64,000 nucleotides of DNA from Polytrichum commune (taxonomy: Eukaryota; Streptophyta; Polytrichopsida; Polytrichales; Polytrichaceae), in assembly GCA_950295325.1 (NCBI GenBank), contig OX485807.1, positions 47,832,440 through 47,896,439 on the forward strand, given 5' to 3'. The translations under genes were made by a program, and so were the position numbers. Below, piece after piece: positions 19,863 to 32,890 of the stretch; within the stretch, counting starts at the first letter, position 1; each line of letters opens with the position of its first letter. Below the pieces are notes generated by a model. That model was not told the origin of the DNA. It was given only the letters and a program-made list of their open reading frames with translations, and searched no databases.

Positions 19863-22800
19863 ATCTTTGTCTATGCTTATAGCTAGTTCACATTTGTATG
19901 AATGTAATATACCTTGATGACCTTTAAGTAGATTTGTTACGAATATAAATATATGGGGAAAGGAATAAGGACTTTGGGATGATATATTCTTTTTAATTCA
20001 ACCATGTTATGTAGATTACATTGTTAGCCAATCATATCAAAAGGAAAGGGGATTAGTATCTTCTTCTTTTTGAAATAGAGTTGATTTTATGAAAGAAAAA
20101 CTCTCTAAAATGTTTTGGTGATGATCAATGATTTGTTTGTTCCAAATGTATGATTTAGAACTCATCCTCCATAACTTTCTTTTGGAAGACAACTCCAAAT
20201 TATAAATTGTACAATAGATATTATTCCCCTCCTCCTATACACACACATGCACCAAGTTTTTGAGGAAGCATTGCAATTCCTAATGTGAAGGTTGAAGTTG
20301 GGGATTTCAAGTTGAAGATAGGCATAACATTGTTTAGTGCTTCCCTAGTATTCGTTGGGGCCGGACCCATGCAATGATATTCTATGATCCATTACAAATT
20401 ATCCGCATATTGTAGTAGTTTTATATTGAATATGAAACCAGTTGGGGCAAGTGTGATTAGGCATGTGAGTCAAATTTGTTTTTAGAAGAGAGTAATGTGA
20501 GAATCATTGACAAGTGCAATGTTGTTGTTTCCATCATTGTTGCTATCTCACTGCTAGCTAGATGTCTAAGTTAGTGGTTTTGACAAAATAATCGGCATGG
20601 AAGAGCTTACGAATGGTTGTGGACCACTAATGAATGATATAAGACAACCAAGGAGGTTTTGGAAAAAAATAATATACATTTGACATCTTATATATAACTT
20701 TGAGAGATTCCGATACATTCAAATAGAATGGAATTATTTCAAAAATTGCAAAGTACAATATTTCTCATGACAACATTCGCAATTCAATGCATAAGTGGTT
20801 CTAAAAATGTATCATATGTAGCCAACCATGTTTGTATAGGCAATCTAAACATAAATTTGTTTGCATTGTATTCGTTTCACATTGTATTGTATGGTCCCAA
20901 CAATGCATAATATTGAGACCTAGACCTAATCTTCAACGAAAATGGCAATCATGCAACAACAAAAACATCACACATCATTCTATAAGTCCAATTCTACATA
21001 AATGCAAAAACCTATATTACTTGTAACTCACTTCCTTGCTTCTCACCTAAGAGGTGCAAGATCTTGATACCTATGCATTGATAAGGGGTTCATGATCACC
21101 TACAACTTTATTTTATTTGTGTTCATAGTTTAAATTGGAAGATGGAAAATTTCTTCTATTTCAAATAGTTGTCGGAATGGAACTTTGAAACGGAAATGCA
21201 AGTTGAAGAACACCATGGAGTTAAGGGTCGTGGCACTTGGACCTTGACCGTAATATTGATGATAAACAACATTTAAAAGAAATAAGAAATAAAAGTGTGG
21301 GTGGATCCTACATAAGTTCATGCAATGAAAGAACTTTAATTTCCAAATAGTTTCTTCGAGCATTTTTGTGGGATGATTTTCTTAGGAGAGCACTTGTTTA
21401 TAAAATTTGAAGTAAAAATGTGCATTAGCCATAATTTTTGTATCTATTTATATATATGTCTAGATAATAAATTGAAGTTGAAATTTATTTGGACAAACCA
21501 CTTATTCATAAATAATAAGGAATCTGCACTTGTGGGGGAAAATTTAACATCAATCGACAACAACAAAAGCAATAACATAACAACCACAAATTTGAATTTT
21601 TTATTTTTATTTTTGCCAATCACTATATTTGTATAATTTTGGGATCAGTTGTACATCATTTTGGTGGTGGAATTCTTCAAAATTCATGTACAAATCCAAA
21701 TACACTTGAATCCTAGTTAAGAGGTTCATGCACGTACATGTATTTTCAAAAATTAATTTTTATGAATCATTCTTTGATTCACGTACACAATTCTTAGATC
21801 CTTCGGAATACATGCCTAAAATACTACTATTTAGTGTGCTCTTGTTGATTTTTGATTTGTCCAATTCTAATAATGGTAAACCTTGAAGAACCTATATGTA
21901 AAGTTCTAGCTTAATTGGAATTCATAATATCCTATTTGTATTTATATGCTTATTGAAGACAACATCCACACCCTATGCGTATAATGTACAACAAATGCTC
22001 CATGAATATCCCTTTTGGAAACTCACGGGGGGTCACTGATACATCTACATTGTCATATTGACAAACCCTTGAGGTTATTATGGTAAGTTTTTCTTAGCCC
22101 TAATAACAACGGTTAACTCTTAAAGTCATAGGATACAATTCAAATCAAAAGTGGGTGCAAGCATCATAAAGTGGATAACTCTTGATTCTTGCACATGTTT
22201 AAGTGCAAGTGATTGAAAACAATATATTAACATTGAATTTTGTGAAAAAAGGATCTTAAACATTTTAAAAACATATTAATCTACAAAGCCAAGTGATGAT
22301 CTTGAATGAATGTATATTTAAAAAGACAATGCAAGTGATGATCTTGAATGAATAATTGTCAAAGTTTTCTTTAAAACGTAATAAAATTACATTAGATTGA
22401 TGATTTTCTACACAAATATTTGATGTTGACCTCAAGTGTATATTAATGATTTCAAGGATTATGAAAAAAGAAAGTTCAAAATGCTTAAGGTCATGAAATT
22501 TATATCCAAAACCAAATCAAACCATTTGCTTTTGAGCGTTACTTTTAATGATAAGTTTTGAAGATATCATCTTGGTATTTCACATTTGAGCACTTAAAAC
22601 AACAGTAGAGGTCAACATGAAAAAATATTTAACTTAACCAACATTTTGTTATTCATTTAAGGCATTTGACTAACAAACTATGGTCTTCAAATATCATAGC
22701 ACTTTTTTGGTCCACTTTATTATGTTTGCATGAGTGTGCATTATAAAATTTCTTAAGTATGTTTTTTGTTATACAAAAGAAATATCAACTTTCATAGTTA

Positions 22801-23950
22801 GCATTTTGACTTTATCCAATTGTTAGAACTAGTTGAAACATTATATTGATCACGTACCATGAAACCAATTAAAAAGTAGTTCACTTCAACAAATAAGAAA
22901 CCTTTCATAATCACACAACTTTAAGATTTGGTTCATAATATTCTTTAACTAAGTTTGTACACTGGGTGGGGCTCGGAAAAAACAAATTCTAAATGAAATT
23001 ATACTTTATTTCTTTTCATAGTAGAGCAATGCACTGACATATTCCGGTTGAAAAACTCATGTGAAACTATGTACTAGTATTATTAGAATGTGATGCATGA
23101 TAATAGGTAAATAATGTTATGTTAGAGTGACTAGAACACGATTTGATTAAGATGGTGGAGGTAGTGGAGATGGCAAAATCTATCATATGAATAACCTGTC
23201 AAAGAGTATTACAGCCAGATCTGCATTGAATCCTGCGTACTTCATTGACAAATTGATAACAAAGATAGATTTTGATTTTGATTGGCGAAAACAATATAAA
23301 AACTTTCCATTCTGTTTGCTCTAATTTCAATTTGGCCAATTTGCAACGTCTACATTCCCTACTAGGTTTTTTGGTTGTATATTTTCTGAAAAATTTCTGA
23401 CTTGCCCACATTTTTGGGTGCAGAAGAATGTTTTCCTCCATCCTTGCAGGGTGATCAGTATGGAAACGGAGTCAGTAAGTAGCCTTTGTTTTGGTTTTAG
23501 ATTGTTCAACAAGTTTGAATAAAATGAAATGAGCATCTATGTTATTCTAGTTACAGCACACACACAATACTACAACTGAACTTTCTAACTAAGCATAATG
23601 GTCCAGACCTTGATAGCTCTGAAGGTTCTCAACTGAGGCATTATTCTGGAGTTCCTTTGAATTACCTACTCATACCAGTCTCTACCTAAGTTCCAACCAG
23701 TTTGATCAAGCTATTTTGCAAATTCGTCGACGCCATTCCCGGAAAGACATGGCTGCCATGTCATGTTGGATACTGACAATACATGGCTTGCTATTTCTCT
23801 CTAAGAATGGAGTCAATCTACGCATTTACAAAATGGCTTGACCAAAATGGTTGGAAAGGTTTAGGGTTTAGGAGAGACTCTGGAGATATCGGTAGTCAGA
23901 TGTACGCCATTCCGGGGGAGACATGGCTGCATTCGCGCCTGAGGCAGGAT
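19863..23950. other. AT-rich intergenic sequence
   Basis: No gene supported. A 21-bp direct repeat (AAGTGATGATCTTGAATGAAT) occurs at 22291-22311 and 22333-22353. The remainder shows only short chance open frames. Confidence 0.45.
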
Positions 23951-24534
23951 CGCAGTGGTTAGACGGCTGCAGGGAATGTGTTTACGGGCAGACTTCGCAG
24001 GTGCTCCCACATGGTATGGTCAGGAATTTGCTGTCGGTTCTTGCGGCTATCCGGCTGGAACATTCTCTTGTCATGTATCCAGCTTGCAATTGGAGGTCTT
24101 GGATTCTGATCAATATTCTCATTTTCAGTCTCTTCCTCGACCTTGAGCTCAACAGGAATGCATAGGGGGATTTGCTTGTCGGTGTTTTCAGTTTTCTGCA
24201 CTGCAATGGCAAGCTCATTCCAGCGGGCCATTTCTTCTTGGGGTAGTTCCTGCAGCGGATAGTTGTTAATCCTTGAAGATATCCTATCCACCAAAGTTCG
24301 AGAATTGGTGACAGCCAATTCTTTGTAAAGAATAAGATAAAACGCAAAAAACAAGGAAAGGAAACAGAGGTGGAGTTTGAACTCTCGGACCCATACCCTC
24401 CAGAGCTTGGCGATGGATGTATTCATTTGACTATGCGTCATACTCGGTTCATTCAGAGCAAGAGTTTTTCTCTGTTCCAGGCTGCAAGGAGACCATTGTC
24501 TAACATCTTCAGCCTCGTTAGGATGCAAGACTTC

Positions 24535-24628
24535 CTGAAATTTATTTAAAACCAAATCTGTTTTTTACTGAAATTTGTTTTAAACTAAATCTGTTAGACT
24601 TACTGAAATTTGTTCACTAAATCTAGAA
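24535..24628 (-). repeat. Three-copy ~33-bp repeat in an HMG-gene intron
   Basis: Three variants of CTGAAATTTGTTTAAAACTAAATCTGTT follow one another. The first of them contains the 3' splice acceptor of the next exon on the minus strand, so the array abuts that splice site. Confidence 0.55.
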
Positions 24629-26409
24629 CTCGCTATAGCCTACATAGAACATTCACCGGCTGTGTGTTGATTTTCGTCACTAAGTGTAACTAACGTAGAC
24701 GCTAAAGATTTCATGAATAAATTTAAATAGGTCGAGCCTCGACCTGAAGAGGAGATATGCTGACGGGTTCTGTTTTGCTGTGTCCGGCTCATTTTCCAGC
24801 GATTCTTCTGTGCTTTTCTGCGCATTGTCATTAACCTGTGAATTATTTCAAAAATTCATGGAACTAACATTAGAAGATCTGCATACCTTAGACTATCGAT
24901 ACATCGAACACATGAGCCGTAACGTGGAAATCGTAACTTGTCAAACCACTCCTCGTCCACTTCGCGGAAAATCGCGACAGAGAACAGCCTAAGGAAAGAG
25001 TCTCAAAAGACTTCTAGTGATTTTGATACACAACGATTTTGTGAAGAAGGGACCGATACAATAGGACTTGGTATTACCCTTGAAACTTTCATTATCACTA
25101 GAATGTTGAAAGGACGCGGGTACCTCTTCCACATCGTTACCAACTGTTCCCAAGGAAGTTTCCAGCTCGGCAGCTTCTGGCAACGCTTCCACGGATTGCA
25201 TCATCTGTGTGCACGCAGTTGATACTCGGCTGTGTTACAGAAAGCACATGCTGGTACGCGCAAATATTCAAAACGGATTATTAATTGGTGCAAGAATCTC
25301 ATCATTTTTTTGAATAATGTCATTGTACAGCGACGATTTGAGTCTCACGTTTTCACTTACTGGAAGCGCATAGACAGAAGATCGTGCTGCATTTGATGAT
25401 TCCGTAGTTGTATAAGAGTTACTCATACCAGTAACTGGGACAATCCCAAGACCAGTTTGCGCATTCTGTTCCTTTTTAGATGCAAGGTATTGGCCCAAGA
25501 GGGACATGGCTTTTTGCTTGATATTGTCTTCGTCTGGTAACGTTGTCTGAACCTGATCTGTGCTCTGAGAAGCTACCTGCATCCGAGATATTTGCTTACA
25601 TGAACATCAAATAAGTGAAACTGATCGTCAAGCCATATTAACGTAAGACGTTCTAATAATTGAAATGAGAGAGGTTTACGGAATTTGTAGGCGATCTGAC
25701 CTCTAGGAGATACTTTTTATATGACTCGTTGTACAGCTCCGTGTATTGATTCTTATCTTCCACAGATGCGGTGTCCCATTTCTTAAGCATGATGGCATAG
25801 AGGTCAGCAGTTGACGCTGTTGGATGACTATCGCACACCTGAGATGAATAGAAAAGGCCAGGACAGATTATATGTATATATTCAATCAAGCTTTCCCCTA
25901 CTTCCACCTCGATCAGATCTCAGCAAATCTGATATCGGATGTCCTGATCTTCTTCACAGGAAGCTTGTCCAGTTTACGACGTGACCTAGGTACCCACGAA
26001 GATCAAAGTCTAGTGAAATTTGGAGTCCAAGACTGTTTGTGAAGCCTGCTTTGAGTACAAGATGCAACATCGCCAAAACCCCTGTAGAATGAGACGCCAT
26101 TGGCCCCGAGAGCTCACAAAAACAGATCAAACACACTGTTGACTACTATAGCGATTTCAATAAACTGCCTACATACTGAACTCCATGCAATATCACCCGG
26201 AGTCAACTAACTCACGCGTTCCTAGTCCTCACATTGAAGTTTGTAACACCAGAGTTCTTTAAAATATATTCTCTGCAGTGCGTGCATCTAATACGCCATT
26301 GCACTACGCCGCCTGCGAATGCATTCCCAGACTCTCGAGCAGATTGGATTTGGAATTATCTCATGAGGGATCTGAAATTTGATATAACGTAGGAAAACCT
26401 TATACGCAC

Positions 26410-27062
26410 CTCCTGTCGCTTATCCTTACACCAGAGGAGGAACGGAGTATGAGGTTTCCGCAGCTTCTTCGAGGCTCTGTTCTGCTTTTTCTTCTTTTCA
26501 GCGTTTCTTGTTAAACCCTGGATCACTTCCTGTATGTTTTCACATAGTTGAGTCCGATATCGTTGATTAGAATCGACAGTCGGGCCAGTGTCTTCATTAA
26601 AAAGAATTAGAGAGGATGCAAACAGCGCTGGATGAAAATAAAGAAAGCCTTCCCACAGCCTCAGAAGCTTTAATGATCTAGTGACCTCATCATCTATCTT
26701 CAGAAGACAATTAAACAAGCTGTAACTACCGCATGCTCCGCTCTGCTTTTTCTTCTTTTCAACATTTCTTGTTTATCCCTGGATCACTTCCTTGTATGTT
26801 TTCACAAAGTTGAGTCCGCAGTAGTTGTCGATTATCGACAGTCGGGCCAGTGTCTTCATGGTATCGAATATGATCATAATATCCAAGCGATGCGCAAGTA
26901 GAAGAATAGAACATTGAAAATTATTAGAAAGGCTGCAAATAGCGTTTCATGGACATGAAGGAAGTCTTCCCGCAGCCTCAGAGTTTCTAATGATTATACA
27001 ACACGTAACCTCGTCAATTATCCTCAGAAGACAATTAAAATATGAAACCGTAACTACCGCAT
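26410..27062 (-). repeat. Tandem duplication of an HMG-gene exon plus flanking intron
   Basis: The stretch 26461-26733 and the stretch 26735-27062 share long near-identical blocks. Examples on the plus strand are CTGCTTTTTCTTCTTTTCA, CTGGATCACTTCCT, GACAGTCGGGCCAGTGTCTT, CAGAAGACAATTAAA and GTAACTACCGCATG. The upstream copy ends at a GT donor before the HMG segment. The downstream copy continues into the HMG box. Confidence 0.75.
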
Positions 27063-27512
27063 GCGGCCGGTTGCAGGGTCTCTCCAGTAACTTCATAATA
27101 TTCCGGAATTCCTGCTCGAGTGTCCTCTGCCACTCCTCACCGCGCTTAAGCAGCTCCTCCACTTCTTGAAGACGCTTCGTAACAAACTGCAGCTCACGGT
27201 CCTTGCTATGCGCTCTGGTATCTGCCTCCAATCGCGCACAAGTCATCCTCTGCAACGCGCCGCGCAGAATTTCGACCTCTGTCACTTCAGGCGCATTGGG
27301 ATTGAGAGCCATTGCAGCAGCAATTTCTCTAGGTAGGTAGCTCAAGTCGAGCCCCAAATTCAACAACTCCGCAGCAAAATCTCTACCTCAAATCGGGCGC
27401 CAACATCCCCAAGTCCCCCGTTGATGACAAGACCTGGAAGAGCTGGAAGAGCTGGGCCTATGAGTGGTAATAGGGAGGCCCGCGGTCACGGGGTTTGTAA
27501 ATTGAGGGCAGT

Positions 27513-27720
27513 GTGTACCAAAAGAGCCATGCTTTGTAATGGGTCCACCAACGCAGGCCACCAAAGCACATGTCACCCATGCTTGAGTACGGTATGTGGT
27601 CTAGGGTAAGGCAGAAAGAATTGGTATATTTTGATGTGCCTGCTTGGATTTATTGTCCATGCGTTTTTTTTCTTCTTGCATTCATTCGAGAAGTGTGGGC
27701 CATGGCACTCTATGCAAGGT
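27513..27720 (+). repeat. Dispersed ~200-bp repeat, copy 1 (beside the HMG gene)
   Basis: GTGTACCAAAAGAGCCATGC, GTAATGGGTCCACCA, CAAAGCACA, GTAAGGCAGAAA and GGATTTAT-GTCCAT appear here in the same order and orientation as at 32698-32890. Copy 1 lies just upstream of the HMG gene, which runs away from it on the minus strand. Confidence 0.75.
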
Positions 27721-27729
27721 GTTGTTGCC

Positions 27730-30330
27730 ACGGCATTCAAGGTTTGTTGTTGTCAGTGGGGATGGAAAAGTTTATTTTGTTTCTCTTTGTACATTTGTGA
27801 TTCTTTGGTATTGATTCTTAGGATTTATGAGAAATGATTGTGTCTTCGCTTCATCTCGGTAGATAATTACGTCCAAACTACTTTCTATTTCTCCTCTGTG
27901 CAGGCCTTAAATAGGATGTGTTTATTTGCTGGAAATGCCTTGAAGTTCTACTATCTTTTGAAGTACTGCATCGGAAAGGGACGCATGAGGTCTTATGTCG
28001 CAACCAACAACAAATGATATAATACAAACGGGAGTTCTTGAAATCATAGGGTTACAATCTTAGTTTATGATGTAGAAATAAATGATATTTTCAAAGAGTC
28101 CGCTACGCTCCTAGATTAACAATGAAGTCTGAAAATGATGTTTTGAAGAGGAATTCAAACTTTTAAATGTTTTGCTATTCCATCATAATCTTCACGCAAC
28201 CACCGTCAAAATTTTCGTGAAGCTTCTCAACTAGTAGATGGTCAATGTACTTCTTGAATGAGAGTCTAACTTCAAACCACTGTTATATCCCAGCACCCTG
28301 CTGGCCCCTACTTCATTGACACTAGTTTTGTGCCTAGACGTGTACGTGCAATTGAAGTCAACATTATCACTAGTTTTGTCTATGAATGAGACATAAGCAT
28401 AGACCAACATGGACAATGCAACACCACTACCAACAAACCCTGAGACACCAACAATAACACCGTCTAGTACAATTGTACGGATAACGATTTTTCCAAAGGC
28501 AATTGTAGAAAGAGTCCAAGTTTTCATGTATCCTCCAAAACTTGGAGTGCATCAAAGGGGAACCATACTTCAATCTTTAGGTGCCAGCTCCTCTTCAAGC
28601 ACAAGAGCCTTCACGTGACAACTTGTCTTTAACCACCAAAGCTTCCTCTTTAGGTCCCAACAATCCTTTAGTAGGTATTGCTTCAAGACACAAGTCTTCA
28701 ACATTGGTTCCACTAATGTTCCCCTCACATGCTTCCCCCAACACGATTCATCACACGTATTTTTATGGTCATTCCGGATGGCACACATTGGACGAGTATT
28801 GGAATACTGACCAATATTCATTGGTCATCTAAGCCACGTACCGTGGTGCTTACTCTACCTGATTTGAAGAAGTGGGCATGTGTAAACTATCTTCAACCTT
28901 TCCCTGAAGATAATGTGGACTTTTGTGTGGCGGAAGCTTTTGCAAGACTACCCCAATACAAAGACACATTTGGCAATGTTGTTACATGATCATTTTTTAA
29001 ATGCACCATAAAACAAAAAAGAGCATAACATGATTAAGCCTATAGATTGGAGCTATATGTTCAATAAACAAGTGGGGTGAATGGGAAACTATATGCCAAC
29101 ATTATGGTAGTTTACTTACTTGCATCGCACCTGCCCCCTTTTGAGACACCTCCATCCCAAGTATTCTCATCGTCATACATCTTTGTTCCAAATGCCTCCA
29201 TGTGAGACACCTCCAAATCCTGGAAGTGGAAGGCGGACATATTGGTTCATTTACTGCATCATCATCGTCATCCACTTTCTATAACCATGGGGCTTTATAT
29301 GAGAATTACCTTGACTTTATCTTGGATGAATGGGTACGTCTTCATGAGGCTTATTTTGTAGCTTTAGAAAGGAAGAACAAGAAGACGTGTGATTATGCTG
29401 ACCAAAACTTTGAAGACGTGCAAATGAGCAGTTAGTTTTGGAAGTTTTTTAGCAAACTAGAAACAGAGAGAAGAGAAGAAATGCCGGTCCTTAATTATGA
29501 GATCAACGTGATTGAAATGCCCGTTCGACCCACCCTTGGTATTATGCCCACTGGGCATATATAATAACAGTGATGCAGGATTACTAACCCCTCTCGGGGA
29601 AGGCACTATAGTAACCAGGGTAACCAAGGTGACCATGGAAACTTAATGATTGGATGATTTTTGTATTGGTGATGTTAATGTGGTTGTGATGTTTTGTGAG
29701 CCCAAAATTGATGCCCACATTGATTATTAACACTTGTAAAACATTACAAGTGGTGTTTTGGTGATTTATGATTATTCACAAAAATATTAAAAGAGTGAAG
29801 CTTGAAGAAAGCTTAGTTTGAAGCATTAGGCTTTTGTGGAGTGGATTTAAGTAGGAAAAAGACAAACCTTGGTAAAATGTGGTAGGTAGAAAACCAAGGT
29901 TAGTTAAATGTTTGAATTAGGATCCTTGTTGATCATTTGAGGGAGGAAGGCTTCGGAGATAGGATAAGAGCCTACAAAGTAGGAGGAAATCTCGAGGGCT
30001 TATCGTGAGCCTTGAGGATGCTCACCCCCTCAAACTCACTATATAATCCCTCATTCTTCCTTCACTCATCCTCACTTTCCTTCGTGCTCCTTAGCACTCC
30101 ACGTGTTATAAGTGTGGGTGCGTGGGAAGCAAGATAGGAGCACGTGTGTGTGCATGGATGTAAGGTTAGGAGCCAAGGCTAGTTGGCCTTGAAGAGGCCT
30201 TAACCTCTTGTTAGTAATAGTTGGGCGTGAATGATTTAAAGTTCAATTTATGGCTTTGTTTGAATACTTGGATTTACATTGATTAGTCTTATACTTATGC
30301 GGATGTGCAAAGTCTCTTATTGGAGCATTT
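27730..30330. other. Intergenic, no recognised gene
   Basis: Short open frames at 28231-28527 (minus), 28409-28990 (plus) and 29202-29435 (plus) are not recognisable and do not join into a convincing gene. A frame ending at 28989 (KKWACVNYLQPFPEDNVDF) could be a remnant of something coding but has no family I can name. Confidence 0.35.
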
Positions 30331-30337
30331 AGTTTTG

Positions 30338-30588
30338 TTGGACTTCATATGAATTTTTGAGAGCCAAAAAACCGAGACTATGTCCAAACTTCCAAAAACT
30401 AGTGAAAAAATATAGGTTCAAAGGGAACAGCGTAGAATTGCGACCATATACTTTGTGGCAGTAGAAATATTATTGCATATTCATGTAGAGGACTTCATTA
30501 CCTATCCATGGATACCAAGAACTCATTTTTTGGACTTCATATGAATTTTTGAGAGCCAAAAAACCGAGACTATGTCCAAACTTCCAAA
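30338..30588. repeat. Perfect 59-bp direct repeat, 192 bp apart
   Basis: The segment beginning TTGGACTTCATATGAATTTT and ending ATGTCCAAACTTCCAAA occurs at 30338-30396 and again identically at 30530-30588. Perfect identity in otherwise degraded DNA suggests a recent local duplication or the repeated end of a small element. Confidence 0.8.
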
Positions 30589-31229
30589 CTTCGAGATTAA
30601 GGAGTGTAAGAAGACATAGTATAGACTTGGCTAAGTTGCGTATATCCCAACGATAGATTGGAATCATACATTGTGTTACAAAGAGAGAAATCTCTACATG
30701 TCATTATAAACTTCTCCATTCGGGCTAGGACGAAATTGAAGGGTGGAGGCTTTTTGGTGACATGTTTATAAGGGTATGTGTTTTGCATTTCTTCATGTGG
30801 TGGTCTCCGAGTGGGCTACTTAGTGGTTCTTTAAATGTGGGGGTTATTAGCACCGGTTTAGTGGTTTGGGTTCAATTCTTGATGGCCTCTTCCGAGCATT
30901 GTATTGTGATGTAAGTGATTTGGCGTATGCTATGTGAGTTTACTTGGTGAAACATATGGCCATCAACCCTTGCCGTGGGTTGTAACAATTCTTTGGCTCT
31001 TGTTGGTATTTTATTATTTTATTTTAATCTTGATTATTTATCTTTTGGTGGGTATTTCGGGTTGTTATGTAGGTTGTGTGTCTGTTGGTAGTGGTTCGTT
31101 GTTTTATATTCTCCTTTTGTGTAGGATTATGGACATGACATGTTGTATGGCAATGACGTTGATTTCCTCAAATGTGTGTTTGATGCTTATTTTGGGGATT
31201 TTAAATATTATTTCATTTTTTTTTTATAG

Positions 31230-32165
31230 AAGAGGTGTGTGGTTGCCCTAGCACCAACCGTGATGACTATTAGTGGGTCTACCTTCCATCCTCTATTGAT
31301 AATATTGTTTATTGAGGTTTTTTTGGTTTTTTTATTATAATATCATTTGGTATTCTATCATTACAATATGTGAATTCCATGAATTGTATTGTTAGGTTCT
31401 CATTCGGTTCTGTTGGTGGTGGGGATTGGTATGGTAGTCCTTTCACACATAAGATGTTTGGTTTGAATCTGGCATTGTAATGCCATCTTTGTTGACCACA
31501 CGTGCAAGGTAGAAGCCATGGGGGGACTATGTTTTATGGTGGGTTATTATTGAATGTGCTTGCATTCATGAGAATATAACATCTTGACTTTTTGATTCCA
31601 CTATAAGTTTTCTTAATTCCCATACTACCTTATTATGCCTTTTGGTTCGGAGGGCATGTATGTGGTGTTGTTTGCACTTTAGAAGTACGTGTAGCCATGT
31701 GTCGGGGTCTGGAGAATTACATATGGGGCATCGGGTGGGGCATGTGATTAACGGGAAGGCTTCCCTATCAAAGAACAATTGTTTCATGACGTTCCCCATA
31801 TATTGGCCATGTCTTAGTTTTAGAAAGCATGTTATGTTTTTGTTTGTCCAGAATTTATTTGATAATTCATTATTTATTTTCTCGTTGTGATGTCGGATGG
31901 TGTATGTGATTATTGATTAGGTATATGCTATTTAGGTTGTATGGTTTTGATGGCAAATAATATCACGTTAAGTTTGGTGCATAGAATGTTTTGGTAGCTT
32001 GGAATCGCTCTATTTTTCGGATGTTGTTGTTGGGGCTGTAGACTTCTAATCTTGTTGTATTGCCCTTTATTTATCCTTCGGCGTTTTTGGTGGGTGGGAT
32101 GAAAGAGCCATCCGTGTATACACATTGTTGTGGGTGGTATTTAAGGGGGTGAATGTGGTATAAGA
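31230..32165 (-). mobile_element. Truncated second copy of the same LINE family (minus strand)
   Basis: Minus-strand translation in pieces matches the C-terminal part of the large LINE. It contains IHPLKYHPQQCVYTDGSF near 32165-32090, YQNILCTKLNVILFAIKTIQ near 31990-31930 and NNHIHHPTSQ near 31910-31880. It then jumps to LSNKFWTN and GQYMGN near 31850-31800. CPICNSPDPDTWLHVLLKC and the RTKRHNK stretch follow at 31740-31640. IQFMEFTYC lies near 31380 and PLIVITVGA near 31270-31230. It starts abruptly at the RNase H domain (5' truncation). It also lacks about 350 bp corresponding to 18550-18900 of the large copy, which includes the RNase H His/Asp. Several frame changes and stops are present, so it is dead. 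Confidence 0.85.
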
Positions 32166-32169
32166 ACCC

Positions 32170-32690
32170 TAGCTTAAATGCCCAGGCTAGGTGACAATAG
32201 CAGCCCCAAAATCCTTCTACTTGTATCAAACATAAAAAAATATTAACTATACACAACATAAATTATTACATAGTCCAAATTGTTGGCAGGAATACGTGAT
32301 ACCGAACAAGCAACAAACAAAGTGCTAATTGGCTGCAACATTTAAAAGAGATGAGCAAACATGTGTTTCTAGTGAGAAGATAAGCTATATTCAAGCCCCA
32401 TAAATGTAAAAGAAATTGACCCAGTACATCCTCCCCCATTAAACACCAGAAAATCATGCTTACAAATAACTTCACATAAACTCTATTGCATGTCCTTGAG
32501 TAGAACTCTAATGTAAGAGGTTACTCACAATGCTAAATTTCCATGTTGTCTTCATATGATGTTTGTGACCACATGCTTGGATTTTTTCTCGTGTACCAAT
32601 ACACAAATCGATGATATTCATACACACCAATATCAATCGCATGCCAATTCAATTTCTTCGTGATACAAAGACTAATAACACAATATACAA
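32170..32690. other. Intergenic between LINE fragment and dispersed repeat
   Basis: Ordinary AT-rich sequence; no gene, RNA or repeat recognised. Confidence 0.4.
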
Positions 32691-32697
32691 ATAATGG

Positions 32698-32890
32698 GTG
32701 TACCAAAAGAGCCATGCTGTGTAATGGGTCCACCAGCGCGGGCCACCCATGCCAAAGCACAGGTCACCCGCGGTTGGGGCCCGGTAAGGCAGAAAAAATT
32801 GATAATTTTCGACCTGCCCGCTCGGATTTATCATCCATCTGTTTTTTATTCCTGAAATGCGTGGGCCGCGGTACTCTGCGTATTCTCTCA
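32698..32890 (+). repeat. Dispersed ~200-bp repeat, copy 2 (before the RNase II pseudogene)
   Basis: Shares an ordered series of blocks with 27513-27720, including 21 bases from GTGTACC at 32698, then TGTAATGGGTCCACCA, GCCACC, AAAGCACA, GGTAAGGCAGAAA, GGATTTATC and GTGGGCC-CGG-ACTCT. It lies immediately upstream of the RNase II-related pseudogene on the same strand. Confidence 0.75.

Larger units (their letters stand above)
23959..27312 (-). pseudogene. HMG-box protein gene, multi-exon, probably decaying
   Basis: Minus-strand exons read in order. 27312-27058: start MALNPNAPEV, then a charged coiled-coil-like helix ending at a GT donor. About 26600-26410: KKKKQNRASKKLRKPHTPF and LLWCKDKRQE, the first half of an HMG box. 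25838-25701: HPTASTADLYAIMLKKW through YKKYLLE, the second half. Then 25576-25361, 25204-25124 and 24835-24744 (ending PSAYLLF, the start of a second HMG box). Two exons lie in 24550-23959, ending at a stop. HMG boxes bend DNA; plant multi-box HMG proteins bind chromosomes. Junctions joining the HMG halves and the next four exons keep phase. Phase fails at the entry to the first HMG exon and around the last two exons, and there is a duplicated exon with a stop. I therefore lean to a decaying gene, though unusual splicing could rescue parts. Confidence 0.6.

Noticed and set aside
30934-31251. 105-codon frame that looks like a multi-pass membrane protein
   Set aside because: The sequence is G/T-rich, adjoins and partly overlaps the antisense of a LINE fragment, and the hydrophobic look follows from composition.
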